Notes: a model not told the origin generated them from the letters alone. A DNA stretch of 64,000 nucleotides from Nocardia sp. NRRL S-836 (GCF_001279525.1 NZ_LGDY01000107.1:139926-203925); one strand, 5' to 3'. Shown: positions 1-8,202, counted from the stretch's first letter. A program made the numbers and translations.

Positions 1-18
1 CGCCGGTGCGTGCCGTGC

Positions 19-47
19 TTGACAGGGCCACGCCCGTAGTTTATCCA
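19..47 (+). promoter_or_regulatory. Sigma-70-like promoter of the amidohydrolase/esterase operon
   Basis: A perfect TTGACA hexamer lies at 19-24. After a 17-bp spacer, TATCCA follows at 42-47. The predicted start is a few bases downstream, inside the direct repeat at 40-75, and the amidohydrolase GTG with its GGAGGG ribosome site is at 90. A consensus -35 is rare in this GC-rich window, so this is one of the better promoter calls here. Confidence 0.6.
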
Positions 48-75
48 TTGGAAAAGAGATTTATCCATTGGAAAA
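40..75. repeat. Two direct 16-bp repeats overlapping the promoter, possible operator
   Basis: TTTATCCATTGGAAAA occurs at 40-55 and again at 60-75, an exact 20-bp period or about two helical turns. The first copy covers the -10 element and the second covers the start region, so a repressor bound here would block transcription. The bases are much more AT-rich than the surroundings. The cognate regulator is not identifiable from the window. Confidence 0.5.
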
Positions 76-89
76 TCGCCGGAGGGCTC

Positions 90-1313
90 GTGGGACGTTT
101 CCAGGTGGTGGGCGCCACGGTCGTGGACGGGTCGGGTCGTGACCCGGCTGACGTCGCCGTCACGGTCGAGGACGGGCGCATCACCGCGCTCGGCGCTGCC
201 GGCACAAACGGCGAGCGGCTCGACGCCGGCGGTCTGACCATGACGCCAGGCCTGATCGACGCCCACGTCCACCTGGGGCTGTCGAGTCCGATCCAGCCGC
301 AGTTCTCGTTCCAGATCAGCGCCGCCGAGATCGCGGCCGACATCTTCGCCACGGCCGGCGCGACGCTCGACGCCGGCTTCACGACCGTCCGGGACACCGG
401 CGGGATCGACGGCGGTGTCGTCACCGCGATCGCGAAGGGCAAGGTCAGGGGGCCGCGCGTGGTGTCGTGCGGGCCTGTCCAGTGCCAGACCGGCGGCCAC
501 GGCTACTACGGCGCCGAGTGGGAGCCCACCGAGCTGTGGAGCAGCCACCACGTCCCCGGCCTGTGCGCGCTGTCCATGATGGCGGGCAACGCGGACGAGC
601 TGCGGCGCAACGTGCGCGAGGCGTTCCGGCGCGGGGCGTCGTTCCTGAAGCTCTGCGTGACCGGCGGGGTGGTGGGCGGCAAGGACCGGCTGACCGACAC
701 CCAGTTCACCGTCGAGGAGATCGCCGTCGCCGTGCAGGAAGCCGCGGCGCGGGGCACCTACGTGACGGTGCACGCGCACAACAACGGGGGCATCCGGAAC
801 GCGGTCGAGGCCGGTGCGCGGTGTGTCGAGCACGGCACCGATCTAGACGAACCCACCGCGGCCCTGATGGCCGCGCACGGCGTCGCTCTCGTGCCCACGT
901 TCGCCGTCCTCGACCGCCTGCTGCACGATCCCGCCGCGGCCGGCCTGGGCGACTCGGTCCGCGAGCGCGTGGCGGGGGTGCGGGAGCGGATGGCCAGGGC
1001 GCTCGCCGCCGCCAAGGACGCCGGGGTGCGGATCGGGCTGGGTTCCGACCTCATCGGCCCGGACCAGGACCGCCGCGGCGTGGAACTGACGTTGCGCGCA
1101 CAGCTCGAGACGCCGATGGACGCTCTCGTGGCCGCCACGAAGACCAACGCCGAGATCATCGGGCTGCCCGAGGTGGGCGTGATCGCTCCCGGCATGCGGG
1201 CGGACCTGGTGCTCTGGAACGGCAACCCGCTCGAAGACCCGACCCTCTTCTCCGACCCCGCCAACGCCGTAACCGTCGTCCAGTCCGGACGTGTTGTGAA
1301 GGACCTCCGATGA
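90..1313 (+). CDS. Metal-dependent amidohydrolase family protein
   Basis: 407 aa. It belongs to the amidohydrolase superfamily (imidazolonepropionase/Xaa-Pro dipeptidase-like branch), which hydrolyses C-N bonds in a TIM barrel with one or two metals. The metal motif DAHVHL gives His59 and His61. A lysine candidate sits in FLKLCVTGG, later histidines in TVHAHN and CVEHGTD, and the metal/catalytic Asp in GLGSDL. The GTG at 90 is preferred over the upstream in-frame ATG at 6 because GGAGGG sits 4 bases before it and the promoter lies between the two. The stop overlaps the next start in ATGA, so it is translationally coupled to the esterase. The substrate is unknown. A small peptide or cyclic amide is plausible because the neighbour is an esterase. 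Confidence 0.85.
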   Translation: MGRFQVVGATVVDGSGRDPADVAVTVEDGRITALGAAGTNGERLDAGGLTMTPGLIDAHVHLGLSSPIQPQFSFQISAAEIAADIFATAGATLDAGFTTVRDTGGIDGGVVTAIAKGKVRGPRVVSCGPVQCQTGGHGYYGAEWEPTELWSSHHVPGLCALSMMAGNADELRRNVREAFRRGASFLKLCVTGGVVGGKDRLTDTQFTVEEIAVAVQEAAARGTYVTVHAHNNGGIRNAVEAGARCVEHGTDLDEPTAALMAAHGVALVPTFAVLDRLLHDPAAAGLGDSVRERVAGVRERMARALAAAKDAGVRIGLGSDLIGPDQDRRGVELTLRAQLETPMDALVAATKTNAEIIGLPEVGVIAPGMRADLVLWNGNPLEDPTLFSDPANAVTVVQSGRVVKDLR

Positions 1314-2158
1314 GCACCATGTGGCACGGCTGCCTCGCCGACACCGACTACTTCGAGATGCGCTCCAGCGCCGGGCACGACTACGGCGTCTGGGTCACCA
1401 CGCCGCCGGGCTACGACCCCGCCACCGCGCCCGCACCGGCCGTGTACGTGCTCGACGGCAACTGGGCGGTGGGCCTGACGGCGCCGCTCATCGTCACCCA
1501 GCAGGACCCCATGCAGAAGATCAAGCCGTATATCCAGGTCAGCGTGGGTTACGCGGGCGAGGAGGCGCAGCACTGGGCGAGGCTGCGCAACAGGGACCTC
1601 GTGCCGCCCGGCGAGCCCGTCGCCCAGGAGTTCCTCGACGCCGTGGAGATGGGGGTCCAGGCGGGCTCGATGACCCGCGAGCAGGCCGACGCCTACGTCG
1701 ACGAGCTGCGGGACACCCGGGGCGACGCGTTCCTGCGCTTCCTCACCGCGGAGCTGCATCCCCGGATCGAACGCGACTACGGCACGGCCACGAGCGGCCA
1801 CGGCCTCTTCGGCTACTCCTACGGCGGACTCTTCAGCCTCTACGCCTGGCTCACCGGCACCACGCTCTTCGAGAGCATCGGAGCGGGCAGCCCCGGCGTC
1901 GCCGGCGAGGACAGCCAGATCTTCAAGCAGATCGAGGAGCTGGGCGACCAGCCGGCCAGGCTCCACCTGACCTTCAACGACCGGGAGATCCTCGGGACCG
2001 TGCCCATCTACCAGAACCTCACGAAGAACGCGGCCACCGTCCTGCACCGCCTCACCGCCCGCGGCGCGGCCGTGACCAGCGAGGTGCTGCGCGAGACGCA
2101 CATGACCGGCCTGCAGTCGTCGTTCCTCAGCTACCTCAGGACCTGCCGCGCCGCGTGA
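1310..2158 (+). CDS. Alpha/beta-hydrolase, putative esterase
   Basis: 282 aa, in the esterase-D/enterochelin-esterase-like group of alpha/beta hydrolases. The nucleophile elbow is GYSYGG (serine in the middle), preceded by the long insert typical of the Fes/BesA-like fold. A Lys/Arg-rich dyad region and the C-terminal THMTGLQ could supply the catalytic His. There is no signal peptide, so it is likely cytoplasmic. The start ATG overlaps the amidohydrolase stop by 4 bases, so the two enzymes are made together and may act in sequence on one substrate. It could instead be a siderophore esterase, but no siderophore genes are nearby. Confidence 0.8.
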   Translation: MSTMWHGCLADTDYFEMRSSAGHDYGVWVTTPPGYDPATAPAPAVYVLDGNWAVGLTAPLIVTQQDPMQKIKPYIQVSVGYAGEEAQHWARLRNRDLVPPGEPVAQEFLDAVEMGVQAGSMTREQADAYVDELRDTRGDAFLRFLTAELHPRIERDYGTATSGHGLFGYSYGGLFSLYAWLTGTTLFESIGAGSPGVAGEDSQIFKQIEELGDQPARLHLTFNDREILGTVPIYQNLTKNAATVLHRLTARGAAVTSEVLRETHMTGLQSSFLSYLRTCRAA

Positions 2159-2215
2159 CCACCCCGGACACCCGGCGGCTGGTGCAGCCGCGTTCGGTGC
2201 GCGGTGCTCGCGTCG

Positions 2216-2578
2216 TCACGGCTGCTCCGGTCCCGTCTCCCGTTCCGCTGTGCCGCGCTGGATGCGCTCGGCGATCCGCTTGATCCGCTGCAGCCGGGCG
2301 TCCCACGTGGTGCCGACCGCGGTCAGCTGGGCGACCGCACGGGCGAGCTGTGCCTCGTCCACCTCGTAGCGGCGCTCGCGTCCGGCCGGTGTCACGTGCA
2401 CGAGCCCGACGCGGTCGAGCACGCCGAGGTGCTTGGCGACCGCCTGCCGGGTGACCGGGAGCCGCTCGCTCAGCGTGGTGGCGGTGCCACCCCCGTCGCT
2501 CAGCAGCAGGTCGAGCATGCGGCGGCGGGTCGGGTCGCCCACCGCGGACCACAGTTCGTCGTCGATCGCCGTGCTCAC
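2216..2578 (-). CDS. ArsR-family winged-helix repressor
   Basis: 120 aa, the usual ArsR length. It opens with the family signature AVGDPTRRRMLDLL, followed by the recognition region LPVTRQAVAKHLGVLDRVGLV and the beta-wing GRERRYEVD. The metal-type CxC motif is absent, so this is the autoregulated, AHSA1-partner type rather than a metal sensor. Its start overlaps the stop of the upstream AHSA1 gene (ATGA). Two 19-bp palindromes upstream of the pair are the obvious operators. Confidence 0.9.
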   Translation of the reverse strand: MSTAIDDELWSAVGDPTRRRMLDLLLSDGGGTATTLSERLPVTRQAVAKHLGVLDRVGLVHVTPAGRERRYEVDEAQLARAVAQLTAVGTTWDARLQRIKRIAERIQRGTAERETGPEQP

Positions 2579-3039
2579 GGCCGCGCGACCAGGCTGCCGG
2601 CCCGCGCGACGAGACGCGGGAGGAAGTGGTCCCAGCCCCGGACGTGGTCGGCGTAGGCCTGCTCCAGCACGGCCGCCTCCCAGCCGCGCTCGCGGAACCC
2701 GGTCTCCTTGAAGCGCAGCAACGTGCCGTCGCCGGAGGGCACAAGGTCGATCGTGACGAGCAGCGAGTTGCCCGGCGCCGCCGACGCGCCCCGGTCGTAC
2801 ACCCAGCGGAACGCGAACCGGCGGGGCGGGTCGGCCTCCACGACCGTGAGGTGCTCGACCTTCGCATCCGGCGAGGCCGGGTCACCGAAGGTGATCGTGC
2901 CGGTGCCGCCGGGCACGGGGTCGAGCTCCGCGTCGTCTGGCCACCACTCGCGCAGGTGCTCGGGAGCGCTGACCACCTCGTAGACCACCTCGGGGGCGGC
3001 GTCGATGCGCAGCTCGCGTTCGATGCTTCCGTGTTCCAC
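2575..3039 (-). CDS. SRPBCC/AHSA1-family protein
   Basis: 154 aa, START/Bet-v-1-like fold. AHSA1 features are visible: an N-terminal IDAAPEVVYEVVSAPEHLREWW strand-helix, a central RFAFRWVYDR, and the C-terminal GWDHFLPRL helix. Proteins of this group bind hydrophobic ligands, and in actinobacteria they are usually paired with an ArsR regulator, as here. It is the first gene of the pair and is coupled by overlap to the regulator. The ligand is unknown. Confidence 0.85.
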   Translation of the reverse strand: MEHGSIERELRIDAAPEVVYEVVSAPEHLREWWPDDAELDPVPGGTGTITFGDPASPDAKVEHLTVVEADPPRRFAFRWVYDRGASAAPGNSLLVTIDLVPSGDGTLLRFKETGFRERGWEAAVLEQAYADHVRGWDHFLPRLVARAGSLVARP

Positions 3040-3058
3040 GGCGTTCTCCTCACTCGAA

Positions 3059-3123
3059 GCGCAACTATCGGTTGCGCTTCAACCTAACCGGCACCCCTCG
3101 TATTGCGCAACCTTTAGTTGCGC
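3059..3123. promoter_or_regulatory. Twin ArsR-type operators
   Basis: Two perfect inverted repeats share the same arms, GCGCAAC-N5-GTTGCGC, at 3059-3077 and 3105-3123, 46 bp centre to centre. They lie just upstream of the AHSA1/ArsR pair. The second one covers the end of the ketopantoate-reductase-like gene. They are the likely autoregulatory sites of the ArsR protein encoded at 2216-2578. Confidence 0.75.
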
Positions 3124-4085
3124 GAACCGCCCGCCGTCGGACCGGCGAAGTTCGGTTCCGCCGCCTCCAGGCGTGGCACGGAGATGCCCAGCCGTCGTGC
3201 TTCGGCGAGGGTGTCGCGGCAGACCTCCCGCGGTTCCTCGGCGTCGGGGTCGTCGTGCGCCTCGATGCTCACGCGCAGGGGCGTGACATGAGCGGTCAGC
3301 CAGGCGAGGACGGGCGCCAACAACCAGACGGGCACCCGGAACAGCAGCACGCCGCCGCGGTGACGGCGCAGGTCGACACCGCGCGCCGCGAGGACCGGCA
3401 GTAGCTCACGACCGGCCAGCAACGCCTCGCGGAGGTCGCCCGTCGCCCCGGCCAGCTCGGACAGCGAACCCAGCCGCAACCCTTGCGAGAACAGGCCGGC
3501 GTCCGACACGAAGTGGACCCACAGCCAGCCGCGGAAGTCAGGCCGCTCCCTGATCCGCAGCCCGGCCTCGCGAAACGCCTGCCGCACAGCCCGTTCCCGG
3601 TCGGTCGGAGGCCGGCCGAGCGTGCCGAAGACGACCGACGGCAGCAACAGCCCGCGAAGCACGCCGTCCGCCCGGAAACCGCCACCGGCCTGGGGAAAGC
3701 CCCAGGCGACCCGGTCGAGCGGAAGTGCGCCGATCGCGGCCCGCGGCTCGGTCCAGACGTTGCCGAAGACCAGCACCGTGGCCCGGCCGATCCGCGGCGC
3801 CAGGAACGCCGTCGCCTCCGGCAGGCGGTGGTGGGGCACGCTGAGCACGATCAGGTCGAAGTCGTGGTCCGGCGCCAACGCCTCGCGGTAGCGCACCGGC
3901 CACTTCTCCACGACGCGCCGCCCCCGCACCCGGCGCCGCGCATCGATCAGATCGAGGTCGATCGCGTCCCCGTACGTCGCGGCACGGCCCGGCCGGACGT
4001 AGAACTCGACGTCGTGCCCGGCCCGCTGCAGGGCCCAGCCGTAGATGGTGGCGATCACGCCGCGGCCGAACATCAGGATCTTCAC
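3114..4085 (-). CDS. Ketopantoate reductase (ApbA/PanE)-like oxidoreductase
   Basis: 323 aa. The N-terminal Rossmann motif GRGVIATIYGWALQRAGH matches the GxGxxG...G pattern of 2-dehydropantoate 2-reductases. A second region, LIVLSVPHHRLPEA, matches the cofactor-site strand. The C-terminal half is divergent and ends with an Arg/Gly-rich tail, so a dedicated role in pantothenate synthesis is doubtful. It is divergent from the TetR gene at 4176 with twin palindromes in between, so the TetR protein probably controls it. The substrate may be a xenobiotic or secondary metabolite rather than ketopantoate. Confidence 0.75.
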   Translation of the reverse strand: MKILMFGRGVIATIYGWALQRAGHDVEFYVRPGRAATYGDAIDLDLIDARRRVRGRRVVEKWPVRYREALAPDHDFDLIVLSVPHHRLPEATAFLAPRIGRATVLVFGNVWTEPRAAIGALPLDRVAWGFPQAGGGFRADGVLRGLLLPSVVFGTLGRPPTDRERAVRQAFREAGLRIRERPDFRGWLWVHFVSDAGLFSQGLRLGSLSELAGATGDLREALLAGRELLPVLAARGVDLRRHRGGVLLFRVPVWLLAPVLAWLTAHVTPLRVSIEAHDDPDAEEPREVCRDTLAEARRLGISVPRLEAAEPNFAGPTAGGSRN

Positions 4086-4112
4086 GCTGCACCTCGTCGG
4101 GTACGATCGATC

Positions 4113-4154
4113 TGGAGATCATCTCCACTTCTGAAAATATGGAGACCATCTCCA
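4113..4154. promoter_or_regulatory. Twin TetR-type operators in a divergent promoter region
   Basis: TGGAGATCATCTCCA (4113-4127, perfect palindrome) and TGGAGACCATCTCCA (4140-4154, one mismatch) are 27 bp apart. They fill the gap between the oxidoreductase start (4085) and the TetR start (4176). The block between them is AT-rich (TTCTGAAAATA) and could carry a -10 box. Likely bound by the adjacent TetR protein. Confidence 0.75.
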
Positions 4155-4175
4155 CTTGTCAACGTGAGGGAGCAC

Positions 4176-4754
4176 ATGACCCCCGACAAGCCGCTGCGGG
4201 CCGACGCCCAGCGCAAGCGCGAGGCACTGCTGGCGACAGCCCGGGAGGTCTTCGACTCCGGCGGCTTCTTCGACCTGCGCTTCGACGACTTCGCCCGCCT
4301 GGCCGGGGTCGGCACCGGCACGCTGTACCGCCACTTCCCCACCCGCGAGGCACTGGCCGAGGCGGTCTACCGCGGCGAGGTCGCCACGCTGTGCGACCGC
4401 GCCCGCGAACTCCAGGCCACACTGCCCGCGGCGGAGGCCTTGGCGACGTTCCTCCGCACCATGGTCGACCACATAGCCGCCCACAAGGGCCTCGCCCGAA
4501 CGCTGGCCACGCTCATGGCCGACCGCTCCGGCGCCCTCGCCGAGGGCAGCCAGGCGCTGGAGCAGGCCGTCACCGACCTGGTGGCCGCCGCCGTGCGGGA
4601 CGGCACCGTTCGTGACGACGTGGACGCTGGTGCCGTGATGATGGCGCTGCACGGCATCGGCGCGGCCCACGACCGCCCCCGCTGGCGGACCGAGGCCGAC
4701 GACCTCATCACCCTCGTCCTGGACGGACTGCTGCGACCGCACTCGAACGGATAG
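4176..4754 (+). CDS. TetR/AcrR-family regulator
   Basis: 192 aa. The N-terminal HTH reads ATAREVFDSGGFFDLRFDDF then AGVGTGTLYRHFPTREALAEAVY, a textbook TetR recognition helix at about residues 20-65. The C-terminal ligand domain resembles the SbtR/TetR_C type (HKGLARTLATLM, AVMMALHGIG). The ATG at 4176 has GTGAGGG eight bases upstream. It probably represses the divergent oxidoreductase and itself through the twin palindromes. Confidence 0.9.
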   Translation: MTPDKPLRADAQRKREALLATAREVFDSGGFFDLRFDDFARLAGVGTGTLYRHFPTREALAEAVYRGEVATLCDRARELQATLPAAEALATFLRTMVDHIAAHKGLARTLATLMADRSGALAEGSQALEQAVTDLVAAAVRDGTVRDDVDAGAVMMALHGIGAAHDRPRWRTEADDLITLVLDGLLRPHSNG

Positions 4755-4786
4755 CTCGCACGCCACCCCCACCTGCTCCGCGAGCG

Positions 4787-5061
4787 CTCGTGACCGTGCA
4801 CTACGGCAGCAACAAGGCGGCCGCACTGGAGACGATCGCCGCCATCGAATCGCAATCCCCGAGGCGGTCCACGCCATGACCAAGGGCGCGCTGAACGCAC
4901 TCGGCCGGTCGCTGGCGAACACGTTGGAAGACAGAGGGATCACCGTGAACACCGACGCGGTCGCCTTCTTCACCACGCCCGGCAGCAGGTGGGTCACCGG
5001 CCAGGTGTTCGACGTCAACGGCGGCCTCTACCCGGGCCCGCGGGCCCCGTTGCACCCCTGA
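4787..5061 (+). pseudogene. Remnant of a short-chain dehydrogenase/reductase
   Basis: Two pieces of an SDR are out of frame with each other. At 4787-4860 the translation LVTVHYGSNKAAALETIAAI matches the second beta-strand and helix region of SDRs. From 4876, MTKGALNALGRSLANTLE...GITVNT and VTGQVFDVNGG match the alpha-5/C-terminal part. The active-site Tyr-x-x-x-Lys segment and the NAD-binding N-terminus are missing. This is an internal deletion plus frameshift, so not a functional enzyme. Confidence 0.7.
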
Positions 5062-5090
5062 TCTGCGGCACCCTGATCTGCGGCACCGGG

Positions 5091-5780
5091 TCAGGGCTTC
5101 TCGAAGTGCTGGTAGTCGATCGGCGTCTGCCAGGAGCCGCCCCAGGTCCAGCCGCGGGTGGTGAACGCCTGCTCGGTGGCATCACCCGCGTGGATCATGC
5201 CGGGCACGTTCTGCGTGCGGTCGACGTAGGGCGCGCCGTTGGGCGGGTAGACCGCGCCGCTGCGGGAGATGTAGGGGTTCTGCACGGTGTTGATGTCGAT
5301 GGCCCGCCCATAGGAGTGGTTGGACCAGGCGGTGCCACCGGTGATGGCCCGGCAGTTGAACGCCGAGGTGTTGTTCGCCGCCATCGACGCGTCGTCGTCG
5401 GAGCCGTACTTCTCGACGGTCTCCATCCGCTGGATGGGGAACCGGCCGAAGTACAGGTCGGCGAAGACGCGGGCGACCTCGGCCGCGAGATCGGCGTTGA
5501 CCACCAGCTCGCCGCGGTGCACGGCACCGTCGAACCCCACGAAGTCCAGGCTGACCAGCCGCAGCTGATCGGGCCCGACGGGACAGCCTTCGCGCCAGCT
5601 GGAAGCGAGCCGCTTCGCGGTGACCGGCCTGATGACGGCGACGTAGGGCCGCAGGCCGCTGCCCGCCGGCGCGGCGAGCACCACGGTCTGGGCACCGGTG
5701 GCGGACACCGGCGTGACACCGGCCAGGAGCACGGACAGGGCCAACGTGACGAGCGCGAGAACTCTGACTCTTGGTTTCAA
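5091..5780 (-). CDS. Secreted M15-type peptidoglycan peptidase
   Basis: 229 aa. A Sec signal (KPRVRVLALVTLALSVLLAG, Ala-rich cleavage near residue 28) is followed by an M15C/VanY-like D-alanyl-D-alanine carboxypeptidase domain. The zinc ligands are visible in NHSYGRAIDINT (His and Asp) and in DYQHFEK (His). It would trim cell-wall stem peptides outside the membrane. It is a monocistron convergent with nothing and divergent from the LPMO gene; the shared intergenic region holds the CebR-type palindrome. Confidence 0.85.
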   Translation of the reverse strand: MKPRVRVLALVTLALSVLLAGVTPVSATGAQTVVLAAPAGSGLRPYVAVIRPVTAKRLASSWREGCPVGPDQLRLVSLDFVGFDGAVHRGELVVNADLAAEVARVFADLYFGRFPIQRMETVEKYGSDDDASMAANNTSAFNCRAITGGTAWSNHSYGRAIDINTVQNPYISRSGAVYPPNGAPYVDRTQNVPGMIHAGDATEQAFTTRGWTWGGSWQTPIDYQHFEKP

Positions 5781-6064
5781 GGGACTTCCTCTCGATCTCT
5801 CCTACGACACCCTCCGGGATCGACCCTGCCAGCGGCGCGCGAACCGCGCCAACTCCACCAGAACCGTTTCGACCCTCGCCGAAACGTCCGATCGCCCGGC
5901 AACGCCAGCTCCTACCGCTAGTCGTGCCGACACCCGGCCTCACGAGCAGCGTCCGATCCGCCCCACGCACCCGATCCACATGGCCGCTTTACCGCCGCTT
6001 TCGCGCCTCACAACCCGAATGGCGGATGCCGGCCAGTTGGCACGACCTGACACTGACAGCGTTC

Positions 6065-6078
6065 TGGGAGCGCTCCCA
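6065..6078. promoter_or_regulatory. CebR-type operator upstream of the LPMO gene
   Basis: TGGGAGCGCTCCCA is a perfect 14-bp palindrome identical to the known CebR (LacI-family, cello-oligosaccharide-responsive) box of streptomycetes. It is extended by TTC/GAA on the two sides. It sits 53 bp before the LPMO ATG. The rest of 5781-6130 shows no gene. It should place the LPMO under cellobiose/cellotriose induction. Confidence 0.8.
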
Positions 6079-6130
6079 GAACCGGCCGGAGGCACTCACG
6101 TCGTCGATCAACGAAGATTTGGCGGTACAC

Positions 6131-7210
6131 ATGCTTCGCTTCTTTGCAGACGTCCCCAACCGGCACCGGCGGGCACCGGCGAACGCCAAACCGGCCAGCG
6201 GGAAGGTCGCCGCCTGGCGGGCGTTCGGGATCCTCGGCACCTGCCTGACCCTGCTGGCGGCCGTGCTGGTCACCTTCGGCGCCGGCAACGCATCCGCGCA
6301 CGGCGCGGTCAGCGACCCACCGTCACGCCACTACGGCTGCTACAACCGCTGGCCCAACGACCCGTCGCAGCAGATGGCCACCGAAGACCCCATGTGCTAC
6401 CAGGCGTGGCAGGCCGACCCGTCCGCGATGTACAACTGGAACGGCCTGTTCCGCGAAGGCGTCGCCGGCAACCACCAGGGAGCCATCCCCGACGGGCAAC
6501 TGTGCAGCGGCGGCCTGACCTTCAACGGCCGCTACGCCGCGATGGACAAGCCCGGCGCGTGGGTCGCCGCGAACCGGCCCAGCCGGTTCACCCTCAACCT
6601 GAACGACACGTCCTCGCACGGCGCCGACTACATCCGCGTCTACGCCACCAAGCAGGGCTTCGACCCCAAGACCCAGCCCCTGAAGTGGAGCGACCTGGAG
6701 CTCGTCGGCCAGACCGGCAGGATCCCCACGGGCACCCGGACCCCCGTCGAGGTCAACGCGCCCGGCCGCACCGGCCACCACGTCCTGTACACGGTGTGGC
6801 AGGCCAGCCACCTCGACCAGAGCTACTACGCGTGCAGCGACGTGAACTTCACCGACGGTGGCACGACGACGACCACCACCACCACTACGACCACCACCAC
6901 GACCGGCAACCCCTCGGCGGGCTGCTCGGCCACCTTCCAGGTGACCTCGCACTGGTCCGGTGGCTTCCAGGCCGAGGGGCGCGTGACCGCCGGCGCGACG
7001 GCGATCTCCGGCTGGACGGTGAGCTGGACGTTCACCAACGGTGAGCAGATCAACTCCTCGTGGAGCGCGACCCTGACCACGAGCGGGTCCACGGTCACCG
7101 CCCGCAACGCCGCTTACAACGGCACCGTGGCCGCGGGCGCCAGCACCACGTTCGGTCTCGTCGCCTCCGGAACCGCGGGCACACCGACCCTCACCTGCAC
7201 CGCGTCCTGA
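6131..7210 (+). CDS. Secreted AA10 lytic polysaccharide monooxygenase with CBM2
   Basis: 359 aa. After a long signal peptide (hydrophobic 32-50), cleavage after ASA exposes His57, the N-terminal copper ligand of AA10 LPMOs (HGAVSDPPSR). The second histidine-brace ligand is in GRTGHHVLYTVWQASH. The catalytic domain runs to about residue 240. It is followed by a pure run of 14 threonines as a linker, then a C-terminal CBM2 carbohydrate-binding module (CSATFQVTSHWSGGFQAEG, aromatic cleft residues Trp/Trp). It oxidatively cleaves cellulose or chitin outside the cell. The ATG at 6131 is chosen because upstream in-frame sequence crosses the CebR box. Regulation by that operator points to cellulose. 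Confidence 0.92.
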   Translation: MLRFFADVPNRHRRAPANAKPASGKVAAWRAFGILGTCLTLLAAVLVTFGAGNASAHGAVSDPPSRHYGCYNRWPNDPSQQMATEDPMCYQAWQADPSAMYNWNGLFREGVAGNHQGAIPDGQLCSGGLTFNGRYAAMDKPGAWVAANRPSRFTLNLNDTSSHGADYIRVYATKQGFDPKTQPLKWSDLELVGQTGRIPTGTRTPVEVNAPGRTGHHVLYTVWQASHLDQSYYACSDVNFTDGGTTTTTTTTTTTTTTGNPSAGCSATFQVTSHWSGGFQAEGRVTAGATAISGWTVSWTFTNGEQINSSWSATLTTSGSTVTARNAAYNGTVAAGASTTFGLVASGTAGTPTLTCTAS

Positions 7211-7281
7211 TCCCGCGCCGGTCCGCCCGCGGCCTCGACGGCGGCGGGCGGACCGGCGGTGCCTCACAGGCGCGGGACTGG

Positions 7282-8202
7282 TTAGAAGATGGCGGACAGG
7301 AACCGCCGGATCACCGGAACGACCTGGTCGAGGTGTGTCTCGAGCAGCCAATGGCCGCCGTCCGTGAGCACCAGCTCCGCCTTCGGAATGTCGCGCAGGT
7401 AGGCACGTGCGGATTCCTCGGGCATGTAGCCGTCGTTGGGTCCCCAGATGATGAGCGTCTCCGGCTGATGTTCGCGCAGATACGCCTGATAACGCGGGAA
7501 CCATTCGAGGTTTTCTTTCAGTCCTTCCATCAGCTTGCGGATGAGGCCCCGCCGCTGCGGCGTGTTCATCAACGGCCAGTGCAGCTTCCACAGCTCGGGC
7601 GGGATCCGTGCGGCTTGATCTGCGGGAACCTCGCCGACGAACTCGTCGCGAAAACCCTCTTCGCTCACCGCTTCGTCGATCACCGCACGGTTGTCGTCCG
7701 ATGGATCGCGCCAGTATTCTCGAATGCCCTCGTACTTGGGTCCGAGCGTGTCCTCGTAGATGTCGCCGTTCTGGATGATGATCGCGGCGACGCGGTCAGG
7801 ACGGCGGATGGCCAGCCGCAGACCGATCTGCGAACCGTAGTCGTGCAGGTACAGGACATACCGATCGATGCCCAGCTCATCGCAGAAGGCTTCGAGGAAG
7901 CCCGCGTAGGCGTCGAAGTCGAACCCGAAGGCATCGGCCGGCGGCGTATCGCTCAGGCCGAAGCCGGGGAAGTCCGGGGCCACCAGGCGCCACCGATCCG
8001 CCAGCGCCGGCATGAGCCGCCGGTACTGGAACGACGAGCACGGGTAGCCGTGCGGAAGCAACAGCACAGGTGCGTCGCTCGGGCCTGCCTCGCGGTAGAA
8101 GACCTGCATCCCGTCGACGTCGACGAAGCGATGTGCCACCGCGTTCGCATCGGCGGTCAGCAGAGAAGCTCCTCGCGGTGGTGCGGAACTGCGTTGGGTC
8201 AT
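7282..8202 (-). CDS. Alpha/beta-hydrolase, epoxide hydrolase/haloalkane dehalogenase-like
   Basis: 306 aa. The oxyanion motif LPHGYPCSS precedes a nucleophile elbow YLHDYGSQIG with Asp as nucleophile, the hallmark of epoxide hydrolases and haloalkane dehalogenases rather than Ser esterases. The acid is in WGPNDGYMP and the base His in DGGHWLLETH. A cap domain with aromatic residues lies between. Cytoplasmic. It stands alone on the minus strand, convergent with the LPMO gene. The substrate is unknown. Confidence 0.85.
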   Translation of the reverse strand: MTQRSSAPPRGASLLTADANAVAHRFVDVDGMQVFYREAGPSDAPVLLLPHGYPCSSFQYRRLMPALADRWRLVAPDFPGFGLSDTPPADAFGFDFDAYAGFLEAFCDELGIDRYVLYLHDYGSQIGLRLAIRRPDRVAAIIIQNGDIYEDTLGPKYEGIREYWRDPSDDNRAVIDEAVSEEGFRDEFVGEVPADQAARIPPELWKLHWPLMNTPQRRGLIRKLMEGLKENLEWFPRYQAYLREHQPETLIIWGPNDGYMPEESARAYLRDIPKAELVLTDGGHWLLETHLDQVVPVIRRFLSAIF

